From contig NZ_CP058349.1 of NCBI RefSeq assembly GCF_013395055.1, positions 1,858,001 through 1,922,000 of the forward strand: a stretch of DNA of 64,000 nucleotides, written 5' to 3'. Below the pieces are notes generated by a model. It saw only the letters and a list, made by a program, of their open reading frames with translations, ran no database searches and was not told the origin of the DNA. This DNA is from Pseudomonas sp. ABC1. GTDB lineage: Bacteria; Pseudomonadota; Gammaproteobacteria; Pseudomonadales; Pseudomonadaceae. The stretch's first letter is position 1. Every line of letters begins with the position of its first letter. Shown here in pieces: positions 7,029 through 16,182 of the stretch. Made by a program: the position numbers and the translations under genes.

Positions 7029-9170
7029 ATGACCCAAGCAGCGAAGGTACGATCCATCAGCAAGGCCGTCGCCGACATCCCGATCCAGGATGCGTCGATG
7101 GACATCTGGGACAAGAAGTACCGCCTCAAGGCCAAGGATGGACGGGTCATCGACCAGACCATCGACGACAGCTTCCAGCGCGTCGCCAAGGCCCTTGCTG
7201 AAGTCGAGCAGACACCTGAACTGCGCAAGCTGTGGGGCGAGAAATTCCTCTGGGCGCTGCGCCGTGGCGCCATCCCCGCCGGGCGCATCACCTCCAATGC
7301 CGGCGCCCAGGAACACAAGCCCGCCACCAGTACCATCAACTGCACCGTCTCCGGCATCGTCGCCGACTCCATGGACGACATCCTCGAGAAGGTCCACGAG
7401 GCCGGGCTGACGCTCAAGGCCGGTTGCGGCATCGGCTACGAATTCTCCACCCTGCGCCCGCGCGGGGCCTATGTCTCCGGGGCGGGCTCGTACACCTCGG
7501 GGCCGCTGTCGTTCATGGATATCTACGACAAGATGTGCTTCACCGTGTCTTCCGCCGGTGGGCGCCGGGGCGCACAGATGGCCACCTTCGACGTCGGCCA
7601 CCCGGACGTCGCCGACTTCATCCGCGCCAAGCGCGAAGACGGCCGCCTGCGCCAGTTCAACCTCAGCCTGCTGATCACCGACGAGTTCATGACCGCCGTG
7701 CAGGCCAACGCGGACTGGCCGCTGGCCTTCCCGCTGAGCCAGAAGGAAGTCGAGGAAGACGGCATCGACACCACCGACGCCAGCCAGGTGATCTGGCGCG
7801 ACTGGCCGCAGAAAGGCCCCTACATCACCAACGACCAGGGCCTGACCGCCTGCCGTGTGTACAAGGTGATCAAGGCCCAGCGCCTGTGGGACATGATCAT
7901 GTCCTCCACCTACGACTTCGCCGAGCCGGGCTTCATCCTCATCGACCGCGTCAACGAGATGAACAACAACTGGTTCTGCGAGGACATCCGTGCCACCAAC
8001 CCCTGCGGCGAGCAACCGCTGCCGCCCTATGGCGCCTGCCTGCTCGGCTCGATCAACCTGACCCAGTTCGTGCGCGATCCCTTCACCGACCGCGCGCGTT
8101 TCGACTGGGACGAGTACAAGGACGTGGTGCGCATCTTCACCCGCATGCTGGACAACGTGGTGGAGATCAACGGCCTGCCGCTGGAACAGCAGCGCCGCGA
8201 AATCCAGCGCAAGCGTCGCCACGGCATGGGCTTCCTCGGCCTGGGCTCGACCCTGACCATGCTCAAGATGCAATACGGCGATGCACAATCGCTGGTCTTC
8301 ACCGAAGAAGTGGCCAAGCAGATGGCCGTGGTCGGCTGGGAAGCCGGACTGGAACTGGCACGGGAGAAAGGCGCCGCACCGCTGATGGACGAAGACTTCG
8401 TCGTCACCGCGGAAATGCTCGCCAAGCGCCCGGAAATGGCCGTGGACGGCATCAAGCCCGGCGATACGGTCAAGGGCCGCGTGCTCTGGGCCAGGTACTC
8501 GCGCTATATGCAGCGCATCGGTGAGGTCGCGCCGCAATTGATCGAGCAACTGGCCGAGACTGGCAGCCGCTTCAGCCACCACAGTTCCATCGCGCCAACC
8601 GGCACCATTTCCCTGTCACTGGCCAACAACACCAGCAACGGCATCGAGCCGAGCTTCGCCCACCACTACTTCCGCAACGTCATCCGCGAAGGCAAGAAGT
8701 CCAAGGAAAAGGTCGACGTCTACTCCTCCGAGCTGCTCGCCTACCGGCACTTCATCGACCCCGAGGCCGCCCCCGGCAACGGCCTGCCGGACTACTTCAT
8801 CACCGCCGACGACATCACGCCGAAGCAGCACGTGGATATCCAGGCGGCGGCGCAGAAGTGGGTCGACAGCTCCATCTCGAAAACCGCCAACGTGCCCAGC
8901 GACTACCCCTACGAGTCGTTCAAGGACATCTACGTCTACGCCCACCAGCAGGGCCTGAAGGGCTGCACCACCTTCCGTTTCAACCCCGAGGCGTTCCAGG
9001 GCGTACTGGTCAAGGAGGCCGACCTGGCCGCCACCACCTACCGTTTCGCCTTGGCCGACGGCAGCCTCGTCGAGGCCAAGGGTAACGAGGAAATCGAATA
9101 CGACGGCGAAATCCACAGCGCCGCCAACCTGTTCGATGCCCTCAAAGAAGGCTATTACGGAAAATTCTGA
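7029..9170 (+). CDS. nrdJ: Adenosylcobalamin-dependent (class II) ribonucleotide reductase, large part NrdJa
   Basis: Makes deoxyribonucleotides from ribonucleotides with a B12-generated thiyl radical, so it does not need oxygen. 713 residues with STINCTVSGI (substrate-site cysteine), the radical-site motif NPCGEQ (C326), and SIAPTGTISL and GCTTFRFNPEAF towards the end. GGAGG lies about 11 nt before the ATG. It ends 10 nt before nrdJb; this enzyme is split into two genes in pseudomonads. The NrdR-type promoter upstream supports regulation with other reductases. No cobalamin riboswitch was seen in front. Confidence 0.95.
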   Translation: MTQAAKVRSISKAVADIPIQDASMDIWDKKYRLKAKDGRVIDQTIDDSFQRVAKALAEVEQTPELRKLWGEKFLWALRRGAIPAGRITSNAGAQEHKPATSTINCTVSGIVADSMDDILEKVHEAGLTLKAGCGIGYEFSTLRPRGAYVSGAGSYTSGPLSFMDIYDKMCFTVSSAGGRRGAQMATFDVGHPDVADFIRAKREDGRLRQFNLSLLITDEFMTAVQANADWPLAFPLSQKEVEEDGIDTTDASQVIWRDWPQKGPYITNDQGLTACRVYKVIKAQRLWDMIMSSTYDFAEPGFILIDRVNEMNNNWFCEDIRATNPCGEQPLPPYGACLLGSINLTQFVRDPFTDRARFDWDEYKDVVRIFTRMLDNVVEINGLPLEQQRREIQRKRRHGMGFLGLGSTLTMLKMQYGDAQSLVFTEEVAKQMAVVGWEAGLELAREKGAAPLMDEDFVVTAEMLAKRPEMAVDGIKPGDTVKGRVLWARYSRYMQRIGEVAPQLIEQLAETGSRFSHHSSIAPTGTISLSLANNTSNGIEPSFAHHYFRNVIREGKKSKEKVDVYSSELLAYRHFIDPEAAPGNGLPDYFITADDITPKQHVDIQAAAQKWVDSSISKTANVPSDYPYESFKDIYVYAHQQGLKGCTTFRFNPEAFQGVLVKEADLAATTYRFALADGSLVEAKGNEEIEYDGEIHSAANLFDALKEGYYGKF

Positions 9171-9180
9171 GGACGCGCCG

Positions 9181-9861
9181 ATGAGCAACAAGAAAATCCG
9201 CATCGACAGCAAGATCGTCGGCTACGAAGTGGTCAAGCCGGAGCAGGCCGAGGTCGTCGCCGCCACGCCAGAGCCGGAACTCGAGCTGATGCACGAGAAG
9301 GTCCAGCGCCCCGAGGCGCTGGAAGGCTCGACCTACAAGATCAAGACGCCGCTGTCCGAACACGCGCTGTACGTCACCATCAACGACCTCGTGCTCAACC
9401 AGGGCACCGAGCACGAGCAGCGCCACCCGTTCGAGATCTTCATCAACTCGAAGAACATGGACCACTTCCAGTGGATCGTCGCCCTCACCCGCATCGCCTC
9501 GGCAGTGTTCCGCAAGGGCGGCGACTGCACGTTCCTCGCCGAGGAACTGAAAGCCGTGTTCGACCCCAAGGGCGGCTACTTCAAGAAAGGCGGCAAGTTC
9601 ATGCCCTCGCTGGTGGCCGAGATCGGCGACGTGATCGAGACCCACCTGCGCAAGATCGGCCTGATCGAGTCCGAACGCCTGGACGAGCACCAGAAAGCCT
9701 TCATCGAACAAAAGAAGGCCGAACTGAAGGCGGACAGTGCCAGCCAGGACTCCGGCTACCCACCGGGCGCCGCCCTGTGTGGCAAGTGCAACACCACGGC
9801 GCTGGTGCAGATGGATGGCTGCCTGACCTGCCTCAACTGCGGCGACAGCAAGTGCGGGTAA
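9181..9861 (+). CDS. Class II ribonucleotide reductase C-terminal component NrdJb
   Basis: 226 residues supplying the C-terminal part of the split adenosylcobalamin-dependent reductase. The ATG at 9181 (MSNKKIRIDSKIVGYEV) is chosen because an AGGA lies just upstream and it follows the nrdJa stop by 10 nt. The body contains a TSCPD-like domain (about 85-150, with KNMDHFQWIVALTRIAS). The tail has CGKC, CLTC, CGDSKC cysteine pairs that can shuttle electrons or bind metal. Translationally linked to nrdJa. Confidence 0.88.
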   Translation: MSNKKIRIDSKIVGYEVVKPEQAEVVAATPEPELELMHEKVQRPEALEGSTYKIKTPLSEHALYVTINDLVLNQGTEHEQRHPFEIFINSKNMDHFQWIVALTRIASAVFRKGGDCTFLAEELKAVFDPKGGYFKKGGKFMPSLVAEIGDVIETHLRKIGLIESERLDEHQKAFIEQKKAELKADSASQDSGYPPGAALCGKCNTTALVQMDGCLTCLNCGDSKCG

Positions 9862-9880
9862 AGACTCCGTAGCAGTGATC

Positions 9881-9913
9881 GTGCGGGGACGGACGGCCCG
9901 TCAGCCCCCGCAC
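9881..9913 (+). terminator. Stem-loop after nrdJb
   Basis: GTGCGGGG (9881-9888) pairs with CCCCGCAC (9906-9913), with an inner ACGG/CCGT pairing. It lies 19 bp past the nrdJb stop. There is no T tract, so it is at best a weak intrinsic terminator. Confidence 0.4.
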
Positions 9914-10062
9914 GAACCGATCGTCGGGTCTCGTCACCAAAGGCACCAGGACCCGCGGCAGCACCTGCCACCTGACGTATGCTCTGACCCCGTACGATCC
10001 GACTTCAGACTCCGCTCACGCTGCCGATGACCTTCGACAGTCATTCCTCCGGAGAGGCGACC

Positions 10063-11379
10063 ATGTTGTTCAATCGCTATAAAGCAGAAAACGCTCGCCT
10101 CAAGCAGTCCCTCGCGCTCTACACAGAGGCGATACGCCGTCTGGATGACGAACAGATATCCGCGCATTTCGATTCGAACGGACGCTTCCTGCGGATCGGC
10201 CCGGTCTTCCGCCAGGAGCTGCAATACGAGCCGGCCGATGTGGAAGGTCGCCACCTGAATGACTTCGTGCCGAAGCATGCCCTCGGCGACCCACACCACC
10301 GACGCATCGACGACGCGCTGAAAAAGGGCCAGAGCTTCAGCGGCGCGCTGCGCCTGCTACGCAAGGACGGCCACGAGGCCTGGCTGCGGGTCGTTATCGT
10401 GCCCGTGCACAACGCCGACGGCAGCGTGGAATCCTTCTACCTCCACGGTAACAACGTGACCCGCACCATCGAGGCCTCGCTGGAAAACGAGAATATGATG
10501 AAGGCCCTGCTGCGCTCGACGGCAGTCATCGAGTTCTCCATGGATGGCAACGTCATCACCGCCAATGACCGCTTCCTAGAGGCAATGGGCTACCGCCTCG
10601 ACCAGATCAAGGGCAAGCACCACAGCCTGTTCTGCTCGCCGGAAGATGTACACAGCCAGGCCTACAAGGATTTCTGGGGCCAGTTGCGGGCCGGACACTT
10701 CGTCAGCAACCGCTTCCGTCGCGTCGACAGCATGGGCCGCGACGTATGGCTGGAGGCGTCCTACAACCCGGTGTCGGACGTCCACGGCAAGCTCTACAAG
10801 GTCGTCAAGTTCGCCACCGTGGTCACCGACCAGGTGAACCGAGAGACCTCGGTGGGCGAAGCGGCCAGGATCGCCCACAGCACCTCCCAGCACACGGACC
10901 ACCACGCCCAGCAAGGCACACTGATCGTCGAACAGACGCTGCAGGTCGTACGCCAGTTGACCGACCGCATGCAGCAAGCCTGCGACTCCATCGAGGCACT
11001 GGACCAACAGGGCCAACTCATCGCCAGCATCATCAAGACCATCGGCGACATCGCCGGGCAGACCAACCTGCTGGCCCTCAACGCGGCCATCGAAGCGGCC
11101 CGCGCAGGCGACCAGGGACGCGGCTTCGCCGTGGTGGCCGACGAAGTCCGCCAGTTGGCCTCGCGCACGACGCTGGCGGCCCAGGACATCATCGAGGTCA
11201 TCAAGGAAAACCAGAACCTCACCGCCAATGCCGTCTCGACCATCAACCAGAGCAAGGCCCAGGCCGAGCAGGCGCTGTCGCTGTCCACCGAGGCGGGAGC
11301 GGTCATCGAGCAGATCCAGGAAGGCGCCCAGTCGGTGGTGCAGGCAGTCAGCCGCTTCGCCAACGAATATTCCTCCTGA
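10063..11379 (+). CDS. Soluble BdlA-like chemoreceptor (PAS-PAS-MCP signal domain)
   Basis: 438 residues with no signal peptide or membrane segment. Two PAS domains (about 25-135 and 145-255) precede an MCP signalling domain (about 285-430) with the conserved tip DIAGQTNLLALNAAIEAARAG and VVADEVRQLA. The architecture and soluble nature match BdlA, the biofilm-dispersion regulator of P. aeruginosa (known for that protein; function here inferred). The ATG at 10063 has GGAGAGG upstream; an in-frame ATG at 10027 has none. The second PAS is clearly related to the first PAS of the GGDEF-EAL protein at 11632, suggesting the two sense related signals or act together. Confidence 0.85.
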   Translation: MLFNRYKAENARLKQSLALYTEAIRRLDDEQISAHFDSNGRFLRIGPVFRQELQYEPADVEGRHLNDFVPKHALGDPHHRRIDDALKKGQSFSGALRLLRKDGHEAWLRVVIVPVHNADGSVESFYLHGNNVTRTIEASLENENMMKALLRSTAVIEFSMDGNVITANDRFLEAMGYRLDQIKGKHHSLFCSPEDVHSQAYKDFWGQLRAGHFVSNRFRRVDSMGRDVWLEASYNPVSDVHGKLYKVVKFATVVTDQVNRETSVGEAARIAHSTSQHTDHHAQQGTLIVEQTLQVVRQLTDRMQQACDSIEALDQQGQLIASIIKTIGDIAGQTNLLALNAAIEAARAGDQGRGFAVVADEVRQLASRTTLAAQDIIEVIKENQNLTANAVSTINQSKAQAEQALSLSTEAGAVIEQIQEGAQSVVQAVSRFANEYSS

Positions 11380-11631
11380 AGCGCGACCAATGTGTTGCCA
11401 GGGGGCTATCTTGACGGCTTCCTGCGCGCTCAGAATAATGCTGGCCGCTTGCAATCATTGATCCACCAAGGCTTCGCGCTCCACGGCTCGAAGCCCGCCG
11501 GGTGATTCATCACCGGCCGTCCCGACGACATCCCTTTCTTGGGCGCAATTGCATCTCGGTACTCGACACTTGTCCCCAAAGCGGCACGCGCGACCCTGTC
11601 TGTCGCGCATACGAGAACAGGAAGCTCCCGC

Positions 11632-14211
11632 ATGTCCCTCGCAGCACTGCACACCGACGAACAATACGCCCTGCTGACGGCCCTCGACCGCTCCATGGCG
11701 ATCATCGAGTTCTCGCCCGACGGCCAGGTATTGCGCGCCAACCGCAACTACCTCGACATCTTCGGCTACAGCGAGGAAGAGATACTGCAACGCGCCCACC
11801 AGAGCTTCTGCATCGACAGCCATGCACAGTCCGAGGACTACCGCAGCTTCTGGAACACCCTGCTGAACGGCCACTTCTCCACCGGGCTGTACCAGCGTAT
11901 CGCCGCCGATGGCCGTTGCGTCTGGCTCGAAGCGAGCTACAACCCGATCCATGACGACAGCGGCGCCCTGCTCAAGATCGTCAAGTTCGCCAGCGACGTC
12001 ACCGCCCGCATCGAACACGAGCAGCAGCAGAGGGAATATATCCAGCGCCTGGCTCTGAGCGCGGACAAGGCCTCCAGCGCCCTGATCATGACCGACCGCC
12101 ACGGCGAGGTGGTCTACACCAACCAGGCGCTGACGCAACTCTTCGGCTACCAGCCAGCCGACCTGCTCGGCCACCCCATCGAGCAGATCTTCAACCTGCC
12201 CCATGCCGACGATGACGCCTTCGAGCAGATTCGCGCCGGCCTGCTGGAGGGCAAGAGCTACCACAGCGAAGAAATGATCCTGAACAAGTTCAACCACCCG
12301 CTGTGGTGTTCGCTCAGTGCCAGCCCGATCTTCGATGAACAGCAGCGTCTGAGCTACTGCATCACGGTGTTGACCGACATCACCGCCACCAAAATGCGCG
12401 AAATGCTCCAGCACAAAGTGCTGGAAGCCATGGCCCGTGAGGCGTCGCTGAGCGAGGTGATGCTGCTGATCTGCCGCGAAGTCGAGCGGATCGCCCCCGA
12501 AGTCATTGCCTCCATCCTGCAGGTCGATGAGGAAGGCTTCCTACGGCCACTGGCCTCGCCCAGCCTGCCGGAAAGCTACTCCAACGCACTCGATGGCGTG
12601 CATAGCGGCCCTTGCGTCGGATCATGCGGTACGGCCGCCTTCCGCAACGAACCGGTACTGGTGCGCGACATCTCCAGCGACCCGCTCTGGAGCGAGTACA
12701 AATCCCTGGCCCTGCCGCTGGGCCTGCGCGCCTGCTGGTCGACACCCATCCCCAGCAGCGACGGCCGGGTCATCGGCACTTTCGCCTTCTACTACCGCGA
12801 AAGCCGCAGCCCGGACGACCTCCACAAGCGCCTGGTGGACATGAGCATCCACCTCTGCAGCCTGGCCCTGGAGCGCGAAAGCGCGCGCCTGCGCATCCGC
12901 CAACTGGCGTTCTACGACAGCCTGACCGGCCTGCCCAATCGCAGCCTGCTGCTGGCCCAGGCCGAACAGGCGATCGCCAGCGCCAAGCGCAAGAGCGAAA
13001 GCCTGGTGGTGCTGTTCATCGACCTGGACCGCTTCAAGCAGGTCAACGACTCCCTCGGCCACCCCGCCGGCGACGAACTGCTCGGCATGATCGCCCAGCG
13101 CCTGCGCGAGCAGATGCGCGGCGGCGATATCGTCGGGCGGCTGTCCGGCGACGAATTCGTCGTGCTGCTCAACCCCTGCACCACCGAACAGGCGACCAAC
13201 ACCGTCGAACGGCTGCTCGGCCTGCTTTCGCAGCCCTGCCAGATCGCCGGAGTCAGCCTGATGCCTTCCGCCAGCATCGGCATCAGCCAGTACCCGGAAA
13301 ACGGCACCGACATGGAAACCCTGCTGCACCGCGCCGACCTGGCCATGTACCAGGCCAAGACCAACGGGCGCAGCCACTTCAGTTTCTTCAGCGATGAAAT
13401 GAACCAGTTGGCGCAGGAGCGCCTGGCACTCGAAACCGCCCTGCGCGAAGCCTTGCAGCAACGCACCCTGACACTGCATTACCAGCCGCAGATCAACCTC
13501 AAGGACGGACGCCTGCACGGCATCGAGGCACTGGCGCGTTGGCGCCACCCGACCTTCGGCAATATTTCGCCCATGCGCTTCATCCCCCTGGCCGAGGAGT
13601 GCGGACTGATCGGCCAGCTCGGGCAATGGGCACTGGAGGAGAGCTGCCGCCAACTCGCGGCCTGGCGCAAGGCGGGCCTGGACATCCCTTCCATCTCGGT
13701 CAACCTGTCGCCCACCAACTTCCACAACCTGGAGCTGACCCAGCAGATCAACGCCACCCTGGCCGAACACGCCCTGGCGCCCCAGGACCTGACCCTGGAG
13801 ATCACCGAAAGCGTCCTGCTGGACACCAACCCCAGCACCCTGCGCACCCTCAACGAAGTCCATGCGCAAGGCATCGGGCTCGCCATGGACGACTTCGGCA
13901 CCGGCTATTCCAGCCTGGGCTACCTGCGGCGCCTGCCACTCAACGAGTTGAAGCTGGACAGAAGCTTCGTCCACGACATGGAACATGACGAGGCCGCCCT
14001 GGCGCTGACCCATGCCGTCATCCACATCGGCGAAAGCCTGAAGATGACCGTGGTCGCCGAAGGCGTGGAAAACGAAGCCCAGCGCACCTTGCTCGAACAG
14101 CAAGGCTACAAGATCGCCCAGGGCTACCTGTTCTCCCGCCCCCTTGCCCCCGAACAGATGGAAGACTGGATGCGCCGTGCGCGCGTGGACGAATCCTCTG
14201 CGCAGAAATGA
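11632..14211 (+). CDS. PAS-PAS-GAF-GGDEF-EAL c-di-GMP turnover protein
   Basis: 859 residues, no membrane segments. Order: BdlA-type PAS (about 12-125), second PAS (about 135-250), GAF (about 260-415), GGDEF domain with SGDEF at 505-509 and an inhibitory-site RGGD at 496-499, then EAL domain with EAL at 632-634 and DDFGTGYSSL from 753. The EAL motifs look intact, so c-di-GMP phosphodiesterase activity is likely. SGDEF replaces GGDEF, so cyclase activity may be reduced or regulatory. The domain order equals that of E. coli DosP, but the first PAS is not of the heme type. The ATG at 11632 has AGGAAG upstream. It lies 252 bp after the BdlA-like gene in the same direction. Confidence 0.9.
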   Translation: MSLAALHTDEQYALLTALDRSMAIIEFSPDGQVLRANRNYLDIFGYSEEEILQRAHQSFCIDSHAQSEDYRSFWNTLLNGHFSTGLYQRIAADGRCVWLEASYNPIHDDSGALLKIVKFASDVTARIEHEQQQREYIQRLALSADKASSALIMTDRHGEVVYTNQALTQLFGYQPADLLGHPIEQIFNLPHADDDAFEQIRAGLLEGKSYHSEEMILNKFNHPLWCSLSASPIFDEQQRLSYCITVLTDITATKMREMLQHKVLEAMAREASLSEVMLLICREVERIAPEVIASILQVDEEGFLRPLASPSLPESYSNALDGVHSGPCVGSCGTAAFRNEPVLVRDISSDPLWSEYKSLALPLGLRACWSTPIPSSDGRVIGTFAFYYRESRSPDDLHKRLVDMSIHLCSLALERESARLRIRQLAFYDSLTGLPNRSLLLAQAEQAIASAKRKSESLVVLFIDLDRFKQVNDSLGHPAGDELLGMIAQRLREQMRGGDIVGRLSGDEFVVLLNPCTTEQATNTVERLLGLLSQPCQIAGVSLMPSASIGISQYPENGTDMETLLHRADLAMYQAKTNGRSHFSFFSDEMNQLAQERLALETALREALQQRTLTLHYQPQINLKDGRLHGIEALARWRHPTFGNISPMRFIPLAEECGLIGQLGQWALEESCRQLAAWRKAGLDIPSISVNLSPTNFHNLELTQQINATLAEHALAPQDLTLEITESVLLDTNPSTLRTLNEVHAQGIGLAMDDFGTGYSSLGYLRRLPLNELKLDRSFVHDMEHDEAALALTHAVIHIGESLKMTVVAEGVENEAQRTLLEQQGYKIAQGYLFSRPLAPEQMEDWMRRARVDESSAQK

Positions 14212-14648
14212 CGCCATGATCGATCGGTAGAGACATCCGCAGCCCGGGCCACAAGCCTGGGTGTACGACTCAAGCCCGCCCTGCCGATTCGATCCCCAGG
14301 ACATGGAAACCGCAGGCCGGCAATCGGTCGTCTGCCCGACAAACCTGCCGTACCTTTTCGACTCTACCGCCAGCCACACGCAGAAGGCGCCGTTGCGCCT
14401 GCTCGACAGTTATCGCGGCAGGCGACCAGTCCAAATGGACTATAGGCAATAGTATTCATTCGACATAAAGTCCGTCATGCCATTTTGGCATCACCCATAA
14501 AGTGAAAACAAAGCGTCTTGTTGCCAGCATTAAACGTGCTGCAGTGAATGCTATGGCATCGGTGTGCCCAGCCGTAGAGGCGGCGGTCATTTACTTGAAC
14601 TAACGGAAGCGGAAACTTCGTTTTATTTCCGCTGGAAGCCTTCACACC
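14212..14648. other. Intergenic region with hairpin, direct repeat and dyads
   Basis: A 437-bp gap where base composition falls. It holds a terminator-like hairpin CCCGGGC/GCCTGGG (14243-14261) after the GGDEF-EAL gene, the first copy of a 20-bp direct repeat (14424-14443), a dyad ATGCCA-TTT-TGGCAT (14477-14491), and an 8-bp stem AGCGGAAA/TTTCCGCT (14608-14633) ending 15 bp before the next start codon. No convincing coding sequence was seen. Confidence 0.6.
14424..14443 (+). repeat. 20-bp direct repeat, copy 1
   Basis: GACCAGTCCAAATGGACTAT, identical to 16320-16339 and containing the dyad AGTCCA-AA-TGGACT. Similarity extends upstream (CAGGC) with a one-base offset. It could be an operator shared by two surface-protein units or the boundary of an inserted segment. 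Confidence 0.75.
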
Positions 14649-14963
14649 ATGATCAACAAAAAACAGTACGCCTTTATATTGTTGCCATGCCTTGTATTCA
14701 ACTCTGGCAGCGCTTTCTCCTCAAGCGATGATGCCTGGGACGAGTTCCGCCGTGATGTAGAGTTGAAGTGCCTGGAGGCTTCTCGCGCCGGTACACCGTC
14801 CATGAACATCAAAGAAATCCAGGTCGACCCGTTTGGCTCCGATAACTTCGGCTTCGCACTTGTAAAGTTTGAAGATCGCAACGAGCCGGGCACTCGCTTT
14901 ATCGCCTGCACTTACGACAAAGAAACCAATAGCGCCGAAACAAGCAGTCCATTTCACCCATAA
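14649..14963 (+). CDS. Small secreted hypothetical protein
   Basis: 104 residues that I do not recognise. The N-terminus (charged MINKKQ, hydrophobic YAFILLPCLVF, then SGSAFS) looks like a Sec signal peptide, so the mature protein is about 80 residues and periplasmic or secreted. It keeps two cysteines (KCLEAS and IACTYD) that could form a disulfide. The Shine-Dalgarno is weak (TGGAAG about 10 nt upstream) and partly inside the hairpin at 14608-14633. Composition is more AT-rich than the window average, and the lectin-like gene follows after 94 bp, suggesting joint acquisition or a shared role. Confidence 0.65.
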   Translation: MINKKQYAFILLPCLVFNSGSAFSSSDDAWDEFRRDVELKCLEASRAGTPSMNIKEIQVDPFGSDNFGFALVKFEDRNEPGTRFIACTYDKETNSAETSSPFHP

Positions 14964-15057
14964 CGATCCGTTGTATCTGCATCGTTTATATCGCGCCACA
15001 CAGCAGCACTCACAACAACTGCATCTCCATATAACCCCCTGCACAGAGACTCAATCA

Positions 15058-16182
15058 ATGCATAACCTTTCATTCAAGAGCAGCCTGCTGGGCGGGCTCG
15101 CACTGGCGGTCGTCATTCCTTTCTCGATGCCCGTGTCCGCCCAGGCTCAGGCCGATGGCTCCTTCAAACTGGTAACCATGTTCCTCGAAAAGGAAGGCAA
15201 GTGCTTTGACGGCGGCACACCCGAAGGCATCGCCTCGCAAACAGACTGCGCCACAGCCAAGGCGCCACGCTGGCGGGCAATTGCCGTAAGCGGCGGCAAA
15301 AAAGCCAACACATTCCAACTTGCCTCGGTTGATGCACCGGGCAAATGCCTGGAAGGCGCGCGTGGCGTGATGGAGGATCATCACAACGGTGGGGCCGCCT
15401 ACCTGACTACTTGCGGGGCATATACCGGCCAGTACTGGCACACCACCGACAATAACGGCGAGTATTTCCGCCTGCGCAACGAATACGCTGACGATAACAG
15501 CGCATCGAATGGCCAGCGCTGCCTTGAAGGCAATCGCCTGGATCCGAACTCGGTACTGGCCGGCGCATCCTTCATGGACACCTGCCAGAACGTATCGGGC
15601 CAGTTCTTCCGTGTATCCGGCGGCTCACTGGTCAATGGCATTCCGCAATCCAGCTCCGCTGCAAAAGCACAAGCCGGCAATGATGTTGCCAGCGCCTCCG
15701 CCACGCCAGAAATACCAGCCAGCACTGCACTCCAGTCCTGCTCGGTCAACAATGCTGCGTGTGAAACATCCACCTCGCGTGGTTTTTATCTGTTCAACAA
15801 CAATACGGACAATAATCGTGGCCGGATTCAGGTTTATGAGTCCAATGCCGCCAAACCCATACTTACAGTTGAACATGTGACTCTCGCTGACGGCAGAGTC
15901 GCTGTAGCCTTCCGCGACGGTTCCAACAAGTACCTGACGGTAGACGACCGCAACTCCGGATACCCGGTCAGCTTCAGCGGCACATCCGCAAACGATGCAA
16001 AGTCCCAGTTCCTGTCCGTCCCGGCGCTTGACAGCCCCGGAGCAGGCTTTGCCTCGTTCAAATCCGTTGCCTTCCAGAACCGCTTCCTGCGGCACCAGGG
16101 CTACAACCTGTTTGCACACCCGTCGGATAACAGCTCGCTGTTCAAGCGTGATGCAAGCTGGCGCATCCTGAATGCCAACTGA
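15058..16182 (+). CDS. Secreted ricin-B-lectin / AbfB-domain protein without catalytic domain
   Basis: 374 residues. Signal peptide (hydrophobic LLGGLALAVVIPFSMPVSA, cut near QAQA). The N-terminal half has three related blocks with GKCFDGG, GKCLEGA and QRCLEGN plus aromatic ends (PRWRA, GQYWHT, GQFFRV), a degenerate ricin-B beta-trefoil. The C-terminal half ends FLRHQGYNLFAHPSDNSSLF then KRDASWRI, the signature of the AbfB carbohydrate-binding trefoil. No hydrolase domain is present, so it is a stand-alone carbohydrate-binding secreted protein. The ATG at 15058 directly precedes the signal peptide; upstream in-frame codons are not protein-like. It lies between copies of the 20-bp repeat and just before the TPS locus. 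Confidence 0.75.
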   Translation: MHNLSFKSSLLGGLALAVVIPFSMPVSAQAQADGSFKLVTMFLEKEGKCFDGGTPEGIASQTDCATAKAPRWRAIAVSGGKKANTFQLASVDAPGKCLEGARGVMEDHHNGGAAYLTTCGAYTGQYWHTTDNNGEYFRLRNEYADDNSASNGQRCLEGNRLDPNSVLAGASFMDTCQNVSGQFFRVSGGSLVNGIPQSSSAAKAQAGNDVASASATPEIPASTALQSCSVNNAACETSTSRGFYLFNNNTDNNRGRIQVYESNAAKPILTVEHVTLADGRVAVAFRDGSNKYLTVDDRNSGYPVSFSGTSANDAKSQFLSVPALDSPGAGFASFKSVAFQNRFLRHQGYNLFAHPSDNSSLFKRDASWRILNAN

